DNA from: Gammaproteobacteria bacterium HGW-Gammaproteobacteria-13
GTDB taxonomy: Bacteria > Pseudomonadota > Gammaproteobacteria > Pseudomonadales > Pseudomonadaceae
Reading direction: 5' to 3'
Length of the DNA stretch: 64,000 nucleotides
Assembly: GCA_002840155.1 (NCBI GenBank)
Contig: PGZH01000015.1
Location: 1-64,000 of the forward strand
Numbering within the stretch: the stretch's first letter is position 1; each line of letters begins with the position of its first letter. Below, piece by piece: positions 17,758 through 27,312 of this stretch. The notes beneath the pieces were generated by a model. It saw only the letters and a list, made by a program, of their open reading frames with translations. It was not told the DNA's origin and did not search any database. The position numbers were made by a program, and so were the translations under genes.

Positions 17758-18132
17758 TCAGGGCTTGACCGGATTGACCTTGACCGCCACATCGACGCTG
17801 TCATGCCCCAACTGACGCAGGGTATCCATACGCGCGCGAGCGCGGTAGGCGTATTCGCTGGCCGGGTAATGGGTGGTGATGAACTGATAGGTTTGCATGG
17901 CATCGACGAACAGCGCCTGACGCTCCAGGCACTGGCCACGCAGCAGGGAAATTTCCGGCTGCATATTACGCCGCGAGCGGCTGTTGCGTTCGGCCTTGGA
18001 CAGCGACAGGATCGCCGCCTCACACTCACCACGGTCATAGGCCTCATAGGCACTATTGAGGTGGTGATCAAACGAATAACGGTTGCAACCCGCCACACCC
18101 AGCACCAGCAGAACAATAAACAGTATGCGCAT
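17758..18132 (-). CDS. Small lipoprotein with TPR-like helices
   Basis: A 124-residue lipoprotein: signal peptide ILFIVLLVLGVAGC with lipobox Cys16, then tandem helical hairpins (AYEAYDRGECEAAILSLSKA; AMQTYQFITTHYPASEYAYR) typical of tetratricopeptide repeats. The start at 18132 is supported by GAGGAG upstream. It is divergent from the next lipoprotein gene, which also has TPR-like repeats, so the pair may act together in the envelope. Confidence 0.7.
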   Translation of the reverse strand: MRILFIVLLVLGVAGCNRYSFDHHLNSAYEAYDRGECEAAILSLSKAERNSRSRRNMQPEISLLRGQCLERQALFVDAMQTYQFITTHYPASEYAYRARARMDTLRQLGHDSVDVAVKVNPVKP

Positions 18133-18281
18133 AAGCCTCTCCTCCGATGAGCAGTGTATCGACTGCTGGGGAAAATTCTGCAGCAACATATCCTCTGATG
18201 GGTAATGCCGCCAGCCACTTGGCCTGCGCCCGCACGCCTGACTAGACTGGCGCGCAACGGCCATTGCGCCCAGGAGCTGTC

Positions 18282-19079
18282 ATGTCGTCGTCCTCTCGCC
18301 TGCTAGTGCTGCTGTGTACCGCCCTCTTGAGCGCCTGCTCGCCCACCACGCCACTGTTTATTGCGCAGATCACCACCAATGAAGTGGTCGAATACAAGAC
18401 CCTGAAAAACAACCGCATGCTCGCCGCCATCGAGGATGAAGGCGACCTGCTGACCTACAGCGCTCAGGCCATCCGCGATGCCAAGAGTGAACAGGCCGAG
18501 CTGCTGTATCTCACTGGCTACCGCGATGAGAAGCTCAGCGATGAGGTGCGCGCCATCTCGCTGTACCAGATCGGTTTGCTCTATATGAACCGCTTCAACG
18601 AGCAGCGCGACGACAACAAAGCGCTCAACTACTTCTATCAGGTGCTCAACCAGTTCCCCGCCAGCCGCGCAGCCGAGCGGGCCGAGGCGCGAATTGTGAT
18701 GATCCGCGAGCGCGCAGACGAGCCCGTGCACAAAACCTCACGCGAACTGCTCGCGCACTGGAAGCCCAACCAGCAACTTGATCTGTACAAACCCAGCCTC
18801 GACCCGGATATGACCCTGCTGTCACGCCGCGCCGTGCTGAAGAATCGCGTCGCTGAAGCCGAAGAGCTGTACCTGCTAGCCCTGAGCGACCCCGGCATCC
18901 CCGCCGATATCAAGGAAAAAGCCCTGTACCAGCTCGGTCTGATGTACCTGGCCCCGGATAACCCCCAGGCCAGCCGCGACAAGGCCATCACCTACCTGCG
19001 GCGCCTGCTGGTGCAATACCCCGGCAGCGAGCTAAACAACAAGGCCGCCCGCCATCTGGATCAGGCGCTTAATCGCTAG
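18282..19079 (+). CDS. TPR-like lipoprotein
   Basis: A 265-residue lipoprotein: signal peptide with the lipobox LLSAC (Cys19), then repeated helical hairpins such as ISLYQIGLLYMNRF...ALNYFYQVLNQFPASRAAERA and KALYQLGLMYL...AITYLRRLLVQYPGSE. The start at 18282 follows GGAGCTGTC; an upstream in-frame TTG would add only six residues. No specific function is known to me. It ends about 90 bp before pykA. Confidence 0.75.
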   Translation: MSSSSRLLVLLCTALLSACSPTTPLFIAQITTNEVVEYKTLKNNRMLAAIEDEGDLLTYSAQAIRDAKSEQAELLYLTGYRDEKLSDEVRAISLYQIGLLYMNRFNEQRDDNKALNYFYQVLNQFPASRAAERAEARIVMIRERADEPVHKTSRELLAHWKPNQQLDLYKPSLDPDMTLLSRRAVLKNRVAEAEELYLLALSDPGIPADIKEKALYQLGLMYLAPDNPQASRDKAITYLRRLLVQYPGSELNNKAARHLDQALNR

Positions 19080-19167
19080 CAGGCCGGGCAAGGTAGTACA
19101 GAGGAACAATGACTACAGCGTTGCGGCATAGTAGCCTCGTGCTCAGATGCAACTCAGGAGTCTGTGC

Positions 19168-20619
19168 ATGACCTTTCGCCGCACCAAAATCGTCGCCACC
19201 CTCGGCCCATCCAGCAACAGCCCCGAAGTGCTTGAACAGCTGATCATCGCTGGCCTGGATGTCGCCCGCCTGAACTTCTCCCACGGCTCGCCCGATGAGC
19301 ACAAAGCCCGCGCCAAGCTGGTGCGTGAGCTGGCCGCCAAGCATGGCCGCCATGTTGCCCTGCTCGGCGACCTGCAAGGCCCGAAAATCCGCATCGCCAA
19401 ATTCGCCAACAAGCGCATCGAACTGAAACTCGGTGACCGCTTCACCTTCTCCACCAGCCACCCGCTGACTGCCGGTACGCAGGACATCGTCGGTATCGAC
19501 TACCCGGATCTGGTCAAGGATTGCGGCGTCGGTGACGAGCTGTTGCTCGACGATGGCCGTGTGGTGATGCGCGTCGTCAGCGCCACCAGCGATGCCCTGC
19601 ACTGTGAGGTGATCATCGGCGGCCCGCTGTCCGACCATAAAGGCATCAACCGCCGTGGCGGCGGCCTGACTGCGCCAGCGCTGACCGAGAAAGACAAAGC
19701 AGACATCAAATTGGCTGCCGAGATGGAGCTGGATTACCTGGCCGTGTCCTTCCCGCGCGATGCCGCCGACATGCATTACGCGCGCAAACTGCGTGATGAA
19801 GCCGGCGGCACCGCCTGGCTGGTGGCCAAGATCGAACGCGCCGAAGCCGTGGCCGACGACGAAACCCTCGACGGCCTGATCCGCGCCAGTGATGCGGTGA
19901 TGGTCGCCCGTGGCGACCTGGGTGTGGAGATCGGCGACGCCGAACTGTGCGGTATCCAGAAGAAAATCATTCTGCACGCGCGCCGCCACAACAAGGCGGT
20001 GATCACGGCGACGCAGATGATGGAATCGATGATCCAGAACCCGATGCCAACCCGTGCGGAAGTCTCCGACGTGGCCAACGCAGTGCTCGACTACACCGAC
20101 GCGGTGATGCTCTCGGCGGAAAGCGCCGCCGGCGCCTACCCGCTGGAAGCGGTGCAGGCCATGGCGCGCATTTGCCTGGGCGCGGAAAAGCACCCAACCA
20201 GCAAAAAATCCAGCCACCGCATGGGCACCGAGTTCGAACGCTGCGACGAAAGCATCGCCCTGGCGGCCATGTACACGGCCAACCACTTCCCGGGGGTGAA
20301 AGCGATCATCGCCCTCACCGAAAGTGGCTACACGCCGCTGATCATGTCGCGCATCCGTTCTTCGGTGCCGATCTTCGCCTTCTCTCCACACCGCGAAACC
20401 CAGGCCCGCGCGGCCATGTTCCGCGGCGTCTACACCGTGCCGTTCGACCCAGCCGCCCTGCAACCGGCGGAAGTCAGCCAGGCTGCGGTGGACGAGCTGC
20501 TCAAGCGCGGCGTGGTGCAGGCCGGTGACTGGGTGATCCTGACCAAGGGCGACAGCTACCACACCATCGGCGGCACCAACACCATGAAGCTGCTGCATGT
20601 AGGCGAAGCCTTGGTGTAA
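19168..20619 (+). CDS. pykA: Pyruvate kinase
   Basis: A 483-residue glycolytic enzyme converting phosphoenolpyruvate and ADP to pyruvate and ATP. The N-terminal RRTKIVATLGPSS, substrate motif RLNFSHG near residue 35, the metal/PEP block KIERAEAV and the signature MVARGDLGVEIG near residue 246 are all present, as is the TATQMMESM loop. The start at 19168 has CAGGAG upstream. The gene order pykA, enoyl-CoA hydratase, ferredoxin reductase, diguanylate cyclase, fumarase matches what I know of P. aeruginosa. Confidence 0.95.
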   Translation: MTFRRTKIVATLGPSSNSPEVLEQLIIAGLDVARLNFSHGSPDEHKARAKLVRELAAKHGRHVALLGDLQGPKIRIAKFANKRIELKLGDRFTFSTSHPLTAGTQDIVGIDYPDLVKDCGVGDELLLDDGRVVMRVVSATSDALHCEVIIGGPLSDHKGINRRGGGLTAPALTEKDKADIKLAAEMELDYLAVSFPRDAADMHYARKLRDEAGGTAWLVAKIERAEAVADDETLDGLIRASDAVMVARGDLGVEIGDAELCGIQKKIILHARRHNKAVITATQMMESMIQNPMPTRAEVSDVANAVLDYTDAVMLSAESAAGAYPLEAVQAMARICLGAEKHPTSKKSSHRMGTEFERCDESIALAAMYTANHFPGVKAIIALTESGYTPLIMSRIRSSVPIFAFSPHRETQARAAMFRGVYTVPFDPAALQPAEVSQAAVDELLKRGVVQAGDWVILTKGDSYHTIGGTNTMKLLHVGEALV

Positions 20620-20633
20620 ACCGCTAGCAACGC

Positions 20634-20662
20634 AAAAGGCCGCTCAATCGAGCGGCCTTTTT
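20634..20662. terminator. Intrinsic terminator
   Basis: AAAAGGCCGCTC / GAGCGGCCTTTTT stem with a 4-nt loop directly after pykA. Confidence 0.88.
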
Positions 20663-20731
20663 GTTGGCTATTTGCCAGTTATCTATTGAGCCGCCCCGAA
20701 CAGCTATGCAGCGTATGAACAGCTGTAATAC

Positions 20732-20896
20732 GTAGGGTGGGTTAGGCGCGAGCTGGGATTATGCAAACACCACCGACTTGCAACGCGCCGTAACCCACCA
20801 TTGCGGTCGACCGGCAAACCGCAATGGTGGGTTACGCGGCGCCCGAATAGGGTGGTACCGCCCACAACTAACCCCCGCGCCACTAACCCACCCTAC
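20732..20896. repeat. 165-bp palindromic intergenic repeat (MITE-like)
   Basis: The ends form an inverted repeat GTAGGGTGGGTTA / TAACCCACCCTAC. An inner palindrome (20785-20842) repeats the same GTGGGTTA motif around CCATTGCGGT...ACCGCAATGG. It fills most of the gap between pykA and the enoyl-CoA hydratase gene and has no coding capacity. It resembles the GTAGGGTGGGTTA-type intergenic repeats found in many proteobacteria. Confidence 0.75.
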
Positions 20897-20951
20897 AAAA
20901 GCGACATGCAAAACAGTCCTGCTACAGAGCCTTTTCGTTTGTTTCAGAGCA

Positions 20952-21725
20952 TCAGGTGAACTTGCTGAAATCCGGCGTGCGCCGCTGCATAAAGGCTGTC
21001 AGCGCCTCAATAGCTTCCGGCGAGCGCAGGCGTTGGCCGAACAGCGCGCCCTCCTCTTCGATTACCCGGCGCAGTTGCTCGCGATCCGGTGCACGCATCA
21101 GGCGTTTGCTGTCGGCCACTGCAGCCGGTGCCAATTGCTGGAAGCGCAGGGCCATTTCGCGGGCCTTGGCCAGGGTTGCCGCGCCGCTGTCCAGCGCCTG
21201 ATTGGCGATGCCCCAGTTTGCAGCCTGCTCACCGGTAAAGCTCTGCCCAAGCAGCAACAGCTCGGCAGCACGGGCGTGGCCGAGCAGGCGCGGCAGGATC
21301 AGGCTGGAACCGTATTCAGGACACAGGCCAAGGTTGACGAAGGGCATCTTCAGCGTGGCATCACGACTGACATACACTAGGTCGCAGTGCAGCAGCATGG
21401 TCGTGCCAATGCCCACTGCCGGGCCGTTGACTGCGGCCACCACCGGTTTGCTGAACTCGAACAGCGCCAGCATAAACTGGAACACTTCGCTGCCCAGGCC
21501 GGTGGGCGGCGCCTGGATAAAGTCGGCGACATCGTTACCGCTGGTAAAGCAGCTGTCGCCGCCAGTGATCAGCACGGCGCGTACGCTTTTATCCTGATCG
21601 GCCTGCACCAGCACTTCGGCCATGCCGCTGTACATGGCGCGGGTCAGGGCATTTTTCTTGTCGGGGCGGTGCATGCGCAGGGTCAGCAACCCTTGCTCAC
21701 GCTCAACCAGCAGATGCTCGCTCAT
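20952..21725 (-). CDS. Enoyl-CoA hydratase/isomerase family protein
   Basis: A 257-residue crotonase-fold protein. It shows the oxyanion-hole segments GNDVADF near residue 64 and AVNGPAVGIGTT near residue 103, and a conserved acidic residue in NLGLCPEYGSS near residue 137. The first half of the family's catalytic Glu pair is less clear, so hydratase versus isomerase activity is open. The third of three consecutive start codons (TTG-ATG-ATG) is used, as it sits best relative to GAGGA. Confidence 0.87.
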   Translation of the reverse strand: MSEHLLVEREQGLLTLRMHRPDKKNALTRAMYSGMAEVLVQADQDKSVRAVLITGGDSCFTSGNDVADFIQAPPTGLGSEVFQFMLALFEFSKPVVAAVNGPAVGIGTTMLLHCDLVYVSRDATLKMPFVNLGLCPEYGSSLILPRLLGHARAAELLLLGQSFTGEQAANWGIANQALDSGAATLAKAREMALRFQQLAPAAVADSKRLMRAPDREQLRRVIEEEGALFGQRLRSPEAIEALTAFMQRRTPDFSKFT

Positions 21726-21771
21726 CATCAATCCTCACGGCAGGCCACCCGCGCGCTGAAAACCTGAACGG

Positions 21772-22713
21772 CTAGCGCGCGTGGGGCAAAAAGACGTCAG
21801 CGAAAACCTGGCTACGCGGTAAACCCGCCAGATACAGGCGGCGCGCAAAGGTTTCGACGCTGTCGGGGTGGCCGCAGAGTAAGGCGATGGTTTGCCGCGA
21901 TACAAGGCGTAGTTCGGCCAAAGCAGCCGGCAACTCGGCCGCGACAAGCAGCTCGACCTGCACCTGCGGATGGCTGGCCGCCAACGCCCGCAAGGGCTCA
22001 GCCAGGTAATGCGCGGACGCATCATGGGCTAGGTGAATAACCCGGACCGCGCCCTGATGCTCCTGGCGTAGCGCTTCACGCAGCACCCCGTACAGCGGCG
22101 CCAGCCCGGTGCCGGCGGCCATCAGCCAGAGCGGGCGGGCTTGCCAGTCCGGGTCATAGTGCAAGGCCGCACCGCGCAATTCGCCCAGACGCAAGCTGTC
22201 GCCGGGCTGAAAAGCACGCGCCGCCGTGGCAAACGCGCCGCCCTGACGGCAATCGATATGAAACTCCAGCCAAGGATCATCGCCCGGCACACTGGCCAAG
22301 GAATAGGGTCGGGCAATACCGCTGGGCGTCCAGAGTTGCAGGTGCTGGCCGGCGCTGTAGCGCAGCGGCCGCTGTGGAGCCAGACGCAAGCGCAGCACAT
22401 CGCTGCTGAGCCAATCACAACTGTGAATAACGGCAGGGGCCGCATCGCGCAGCGGATCAAACACCTCGACCTGCACATCCTCGACTACACGACACTGGCA
22501 GGCCAGGCGCCAGCCCTGCTCACGCTGCGCATCGTCCAGGGCTTCCGGTTTGCCATCGAGCAACTCGCCGCCCACGCAACGCACCAGGCAGGCATGGCAA
22601 CTGCCGGCGCGGCAGCTGTAGGGCACGGCGATGCCGGCAGCCAACAGACTGTCCAGCAGATTACTGGCGGGGGCGACCTCAAGGCAGCGATCAGCGGCCC
22701 GTAACTCAGGCAT
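21772..22713 (-). CDS. Ferredoxin-NAD(P)H reductase-type flavoprotein with N-terminal 2Fe-2S domain
   Basis: A 313-residue electron-transfer protein. The N-terminal plant-type 2Fe-2S ferredoxin has the cysteine pattern CRAGSCHACLVRC near residue 35 plus a later CQC (near residue 73). The FAD domain carries RPYSLAS near residue 140, and the NAD(P)-binding domain AAGTGLAPLYG near residue 203. It would shuttle electrons from NAD(P)H to an unidentified partner oxygenase or reductase. The start at 22713 overlaps the last 8 bp of the diguanylate cyclase gene. Confidence 0.88.
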   Translation of the reverse strand: MPELRAADRCLEVAPASNLLDSLLAAGIAVPYSCRAGSCHACLVRCVGGELLDGKPEALDDAQREQGWRLACQCRVVEDVQVEVFDPLRDAAPAVIHSCDWLSSDVLRLRLAPQRPLRYSAGQHLQLWTPSGIARPYSLASVPGDDPWLEFHIDCRQGGAFATAARAFQPGDSLRLGELRGAALHYDPDWQARPLWLMAAGTGLAPLYGVLREALRQEHQGAVRVIHLAHDASAHYLAEPLRALAASHPQVQVELLVAAELPAALAELRLVSRQTIALLCGHPDSVETFARRLYLAGLPRSQVFADVFLPHAR

Positions 22714-23833
22714 CCACATCCTCCCAGGTCGCCGCGCAACGGTTACGGCCGTCGCGTTTGGCCTGGTACAGCGCCTGATCGGCACGTTGCAGGGCTTCGT
22801 CGAGATCATCGTGCACGGTCAGCAGCGTCATGCCGATGGACACGCTCAGGCTGGCTACTTTCACACCCAGCGGCTCGGCGCGGCTGAAAGCCTCACGCAG
22901 GCGCTCGCAGCAGGCGGTGAACTGATCGGCTTCGGTATTGGGTAACAACAACACAAATTCCTCACCGCCGTAGCGGGCTACCACATCGCCGTCGCGCAGG
23001 CAGGCGCGGGCGACAGCGGCGAACGTCTGCAGAACGCGATCCCCGGCGGCGTGGCCATGGATATCATTGATCCGCTTGAAATGATCCAGATCGAGCAACG
23101 CCAGGCCATGTTGGCGCCCATTGCGCAGCCCTTCCAGCTCACGGCTGGCCAGGCGCAGGAAGTGCCGACGATTGCACAGGCCGGTCAACTCATCGGTGGC
23201 AGCTAGGTCTTCGAGCTGACGCATCATGCCACGCAGCGTGTCCTGATGCGCCTGCAAGGCAAAGCGCCGTTGGCGCATACGCTGGCGCATGGCCTGGGCG
23301 TAACTGGCAAACAGGCACAACCAGACCAGCACCACCGCCAATACGCACGCCTGCATCAGCGCCACACGCGGCTCACTCAACTGCAGGGTATAGGCTTCAT
23401 AAAGGTTCAGGCCGGCAAAGCCGAAGAAGGCAAACAGCGCGCAACGAGCGAAGACCCGCGGCGGCAACTGGAACACGCCGAACAGCAGAATCAGCAGATA
23501 GATCACCAGCATGCTGCCGCGCCCTTCGCTGAACAGCGACAACAGCACGGTCAGCCAAGCCAACGCCACCAGCACCTGGGGTTCAGTCAGGCTGGGGTCG
23601 GCTAAACGCAGATTAAAGTGGGACAAAAACAGCCCGAGAAACACCAGCTGGCTCAGAGCGGCCAAGGCGGTGATGGTAAGAGCGGTCAAGGGCGAGGCAT
23701 GAAACAGCCCGGCAAAAACGCCGATCCAGCACAACAGCCCGGTCAGGGCATAGGTTGCCACTGCCATGCCGAAACGCTTCAGCAGCAGGCTTTGCAGAGA
23801 TCGCTGGGTTACCCGCTGGCTACTTAGGCTCAT
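22706..23833 (-). CDS. sadC: Membrane-bound diguanylate cyclase, SadC-like
   Basis: A 375-residue protein with an N-terminal block of about six hydrophobic helices (residues about 20-190) and a C-terminal GGDEF domain. The active site is GGEEF near residue 288, and the product-inhibition I-site RxxD reads RDGD five residues before it, so the enzyme should make c-di-GMP and be feedback-inhibited. Topology and position beside the ferredoxin reductase and fumarase genes match SadC of P. aeruginosa, which promotes surface attachment. The symbol rests on synteny and architecture. Confidence 0.83.
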   Translation of the reverse strand: MSLSSQRVTQRSLQSLLLKRFGMAVATYALTGLLCWIGVFAGLFHASPLTALTITALAALSQLVFLGLFLSHFNLRLADPSLTEPQVLVALAWLTVLLSLFSEGRGSMLVIYLLILLFGVFQLPPRVFARCALFAFFGFAGLNLYEAYTLQLSEPRVALMQACVLAVVLVWLCLFASYAQAMRQRMRQRRFALQAHQDTLRGMMRQLEDLAATDELTGLCNRRHFLRLASRELEGLRNGRQHGLALLDLDHFKRINDIHGHAAGDRVLQTFAAVARACLRDGDVVARYGGEEFVLLLPNTEADQFTACCERLREAFSRAEPLGVKVASLSVSIGMTLLTVHDDLDEALQRADQALYQAKRDGRNRCAATWEDVDA

Positions 23834-24134
23834 GGGTTTATGGGCTCCGTCCCATGCTGGCATCTAGCCGCCACTGTACCCCTGTGATCACAGAATGCCT
23901 AGGCCGCTGCCGCGTCATTAGTCGGCTCAAACGGCCGACCAGCGACCATGGTCTGGGGCCTTACAGGTGTCCGCCTAACAGCGTGCGCGTTATACTGCCG
24001 CGCCTTTTTATCTTGTGCTTTGGCCTTGTCCTTTGACCTTGCCCATTGACCTTGACAGCCCTGCGCCGGGCCGTGACCCAGCGCGGTTCGAAGTTCCTGC
24101 CCTACTCCTACCTTTACAAAAAGGAGCGCCAAGC
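23834..24134. other. Intergenic region between divergent sadC-like gene and fumA
   Basis: No gene seen. It must contain the two divergent promoters; the best candidate for fumA is a -10-like TATACT at 23991-23996, without a convincing -35. Confidence 0.4.
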
Positions 24135-25658
24135 ATGACCGTGATCAAGCAAGACGACCTGATCCAGAGCGTCGCCGACGCCCTGCAGTTCATCTCCTAT
24201 TACCACCCCGTGGATTTTATCCAGGCCATGCATGAGGCCTACCTGCGCGAAGAGTCCCCCGCCGCGCGCGACTCCATGGCGCAGATCCTGATCAACTCGC
24301 GCATGTGCGCCACCGGTCATCGGCCGATCTGCCAGGACACCGGCATCGTCACCGTGTTTATCCGCGTCGGCATGGACGTGCAATGGACCGGCGCCACCAT
24401 GAGCGTCGACGACATGATCAACGAGGGCGTGCGTCGCGCTTACAACCTGCCGGAGAACGTCCTGCGCGCCTCGATCCTGGCCGACCCGGCCGGCGCGCGC
24501 AAGAACACCAAGGACAACACCCCGGCGGTAATCCACTACTCCATCGTCCCCGGCGACAAGGTGGAAGTGGACGTCGCAGCCAAAGGCGGCGGCTCCGAGA
24601 ACAAATCGAAGATGGCCATGCTCAACCCGTCCGACTCGATCGTCGACTGGGTGCTCAAGACCGTGCCGGAAATGGGCGCTGGCTGGTGCCCGCCGGGCAT
24701 GCTCGGCATTGGCATCGGCGGCACCGCCGAAAAAGCTGCAGTCATGGCCAAGGAAGTGCTGATGGAGCACATCGACATCCATGAGCTGAAAGCCCGCGGC
24801 CCGTCGAACAAGATCGAAGAAATGCGCCTGGAGCTGTTCGACAAGGTCAACCAGCTGGGCATCGGCGCCCAGGGCCTGGGCGGCCTGACCACCGTGCTCG
24901 ACGTGAAGATCATGGATTACCCGACACACGCCGCTTCACTGCCGGTGTGCATGATCCCCAACTGCGCAGCCACCCGTCACGCCCACTTTGTGCTCGACGG
25001 CACTGGCCCGGCCGAGCTGGAAGCGCCGGATTTGTCCGCCTACCCGGAAATCGTCTGGGAAGCCGGCCCGAGCGCGCGCCGCGTCAACCTCGACACCCTG
25101 ACCCCGGAAGACGTGCAGAGCTGGAAGCCGGGCGAGACCGTACTGCTCAACGGCAAGATGCTCACCGGCCGCGACGCCGCGCACAAGCGCATGGTCGACA
25201 TGCTGAACAAGGGCGAAGAGCTGCCGGTAGACCTCAAGGGCCGCTTTATCTACTACGTCGGCCCGGTCGATCCAGTGCGTGAAGAAGTAGTCGGCCCAGC
25301 CGGCCCGACCACCGCTACGCGGATGGACAAGTTCACCCGGCAGATTCTGGAAAGCACTGGCCTGCTCGGCATGATCGGTAAATCCGAGCGCGGCCCGATT
25401 GCCATCGAAGCGATCAAGGACAACAAAGCCGTGTACCTGATGGCCGTTGGCGGCGCTGCTTACCTGGTCGCCCAGGCGATCAAGAAGTCGCGCGTGGTGG
25501 CCTTCGCCGAACTGGGTATGGAAGCCATCTACGAGTTCGACGTAAAAGACATGCCCGTCACCGTGGCGGTCGACACCAAGGGCGAGTCGGTGCATATCAC
25601 CGGTCCAGCGATCTGGAACAAAAAGATCCACGACAGCCTGGCCGTCGAGATCAAGTAA
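24135..25658 (+). CDS. fumA: Class I fumarate hydratase (4Fe-4S)
   Basis: A 507-residue iron-sulfur fumarase interconverting fumarate and malate in the TCA cycle. It has the fused alpha and beta domains of the class: CQDTGIVTVFIRVG near residue 73 and a later NCAATRHAHFV near residue 276 provide cluster cysteines, and the beta half contains NGKMLTGRDAAHKRM. The start at 24135 follows AAGGAG. A terminator closes the gene, so it appears monocistronic. Confidence 0.94.
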   Translation: MTVIKQDDLIQSVADALQFISYYHPVDFIQAMHEAYLREESPAARDSMAQILINSRMCATGHRPICQDTGIVTVFIRVGMDVQWTGATMSVDDMINEGVRRAYNLPENVLRASILADPAGARKNTKDNTPAVIHYSIVPGDKVEVDVAAKGGGSENKSKMAMLNPSDSIVDWVLKTVPEMGAGWCPPGMLGIGIGGTAEKAAVMAKEVLMEHIDIHELKARGPSNKIEEMRLELFDKVNQLGIGAQGLGGLTTVLDVKIMDYPTHAASLPVCMIPNCAATRHAHFVLDGTGPAELEAPDLSAYPEIVWEAGPSARRVNLDTLTPEDVQSWKPGETVLLNGKMLTGRDAAHKRMVDMLNKGEELPVDLKGRFIYYVGPVDPVREEVVGPAGPTTATRMDKFTRQILESTGLLGMIGKSERGPIAIEAIKDNKAVYLMAVGGAAYLVAQAIKKSRVVAFAELGMEAIYEFDVKDMPVTVAVDTKGESVHITGPAIWNKKIHDSLAVEIK

Positions 25659-25673
25659 GCCCTGCTGCAACCC

Positions 25674-25709
25674 CAACAAACCCGGCCACGTGCCGGGTTT
25701 GTTGTTTTT
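25674..25709 (+). terminator. Intrinsic terminator of fumA
   Basis: CAACAAACCCGGC / GCCGGGTTTGTTG stem followed by TTTTT. Confidence 0.88.
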
Positions 25710-26003
25710 AGCGCTCGCGAACGCAGCGTCAGATTGAGCGGCGAGCCAGGCTGTGAACCACCCGGCAAGCTACGCAGAAAGACCAACCATCCATCCCGCA
25801 ACCCGCCGCCGAGTGAACTCCCCGCGCTCGCCAAGTGTCTGTCTGCTGTCGGCCCGCCGGGTGGATTGTATGGCCATTTGCCCAGCGAGCAGCTGCAAGC
25901 GCTACTCCATCCCGATCGCCTAACTGCTCATGGCAATGCGCCTGGCCGGCCTTTATCGCACCCGCCTGAGGGTTTCGTTCAATCGCAATGTGAAGATTGC
26001 CCC
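25710..26003. other. Intergenic region with no gene seen
   Basis: It separates the fumA terminator from the SH3-domain gene. An open frame runs through in phase with that gene, but it has no plausible start or signal sequence, so I treat it as untranslated. No clear promoter is seen. Confidence 0.4.
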
Positions 26004-26657
26004 ATGTCCCTATATCGCCATCTCTCATCCAGTTTTAGCCCTTTGCACAACCTCGCCTTCGCTACCTGCCTGTTGGCAGGCGTGAGCGCTCAAGCCGAAG
26101 AAAATGCCAGCAGCAACCGCTGGGTCAGCGACAGCCTGAACACTTATGTACGCAGCGGCCCAACCGATGGCTACCGGATCGTCGGCACCCTGGTTTCCGG
26201 GCAAAAGGTCACCCTGCTGCAAACCTCCGGCGATTACAGCCAGGTGCGTGGCGAAAACGGCAGCGCCGTATGGATCGCCAACCGCGACCTGCAGGACGTT
26301 CCTGGCCAGGCAGAGCGCCTGCCGCAGCTGGAACAGCAAGTGGCGCAACTGAGCAGCGAACTGGAAGGCATCAACGACACCTGGAAAACCCGCGTGCAGG
26401 GCATGCAGGAAACCCTCGACTCACGCAAAACCCTGATCGACGAACTGCAAACCGCCCGCTCTTCGCTGGATATCGAACTGAGCCGAGCCAACTCTGAGTT
26501 GCGCGAACTGCAAGCGCAGCTAGGCGAGGAAAACCAACAGATACTGATGCGCTATATGGCCTACGGCGGCGGCATCGCCGGTGGCGGACTGCTCGCCGGG
26601 CTGATTCTGCCGACCATGCTGCGGGTACGGCGTAAGCGCAATGATCAGTGGGTTTGA
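26004..26657 (+). CDS. SH3 domain-containing membrane protein (YgiM/TIGR04211 type)
   Basis: A 217-residue exported protein: signal peptide (about 1-31, ending SAQA), bacterial SH3 domain (NTYVRSGPTDGYRIVGTLVSGQKV near residue 47), a coiled coil (about 110-185), one transmembrane helix (about 188-208) and a short basic cytoplasmic tail. This is the layout of the TIGR04211/YgiM family, thought to act at the cell envelope; its exact role is unknown. The start at 26004 begins the signal peptide; the ribosome-binding site (GAAG) is weak. Confidence 0.85.
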   Translation: MSLYRHLSSSFSPLHNLAFATCLLAGVSAQAEENASSNRWVSDSLNTYVRSGPTDGYRIVGTLVSGQKVTLLQTSGDYSQVRGENGSAVWIANRDLQDVPGQAERLPQLEQQVAQLSSELEGINDTWKTRVQGMQETLDSRKTLIDELQTARSSLDIELSRANSELRELQAQLGEENQQILMRYMAYGGGIAGGGLLAGLILPTMLRVRRKRNDQWV

Positions 26658-26712
26658 AGCGTTGAATTCCGCCTGCCCTGGCAGGCGGGCGATCTAATTG
26701 TGATCGTCTAAA

Positions 26713-27312
26713 TTAAGGCTGAATCGGCAGACCAATACACTTCTCGAAAACTTGCTCCATGAGCCCGAGGTTGCAGTTGTAAGCAGCAATATTCGCGCAA
26801 ATCCACTCGTCTTCCTCGATTCCCCACCAACTGATTTCAAACCCAGCGTTCATGATGAGGTGCTCAAAAAGAATCCGCTGCGTGCGGCCATTGCCTTCAC
26901 GAAAGGGGTGTACCACGTTGAGATCGGAGTAAGCCTCTGCGACTGCGACTATCAGATCCGCCCGCCCTTTCCCTTCAAACCAATTTGCCGCCTCCATGAC
27001 CTTGAAGATCTTATCGGCCTCTCTCTCCATGTATTCCGGCTGGCAAAAGCGTGTGTTTTGCTTCGATATTCCAACTGTCCGCAGTTCCCCAGCCCACTCA
27101 TATAAATCCGAGAACAGGGTGCGATGAATACTCTGGAGATAAGCCAAGTTGTATGGGGGAAGACTGAAATCGACGTTATCTGCCGCAATGGCAGAAAGTT
27201 GGCGCTCAACTTCGCTCAGGGTTACATCGTCATGGATATCGAGTTTGTTACGGAGGACAGTAGAACCCGGATAGCAGTAGGAGTCTTGGCCGACTCCATA
27301 TTTGTCAGACAT
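26713..27312 (-). CDS. fic: Fic family AMP-transferase toxin
   Basis: A 199-residue Fic protein. The full catalytic motif HPFREGNGRTQR is at residues 135-146, with the invariant His and the Arg that binds the nucleotide gamma-phosphate, so it should be active in AMPylation. Class I Fic toxins of this size modify bacterial topoisomerases, but the target here is not known. Its ATG shares one base with the TAA of the antitoxin gene upstream (TAATG). Base composition is visibly less GC-rich than neighbours, suggesting acquisition. Confidence 0.93.
   Translation of the reverse strand: MSDKYGVGQDSYCYPGSTVLRNKLDIHDDVTLSEVERQLSAIAADNVDFSLPPYNLAYLQSIHRTLFSDLYEWAGELRTVGISKQNTRFCQPEYMEREADKIFKVMEAANWFEGKGRADLIVAVAEAYSDLNVVHPFREGNGRTQRILFEHLIMNAGFEISWWGIEEDEWICANIAAYNCNLGLMEQVFEKCIGLPIQP

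Noticed and set aside
19069..20598. A 509-codon frame opposite pykA
   Set aside because: Antisense to a complete pyruvate kinase gene; composition typical of a shadow frame.
26004..26657. A longer start (25734) for the SH3-domain protein
   Set aside because: The extra 90 residues are proline-rich with no homology pattern and would bury the signal peptide inside the protein.
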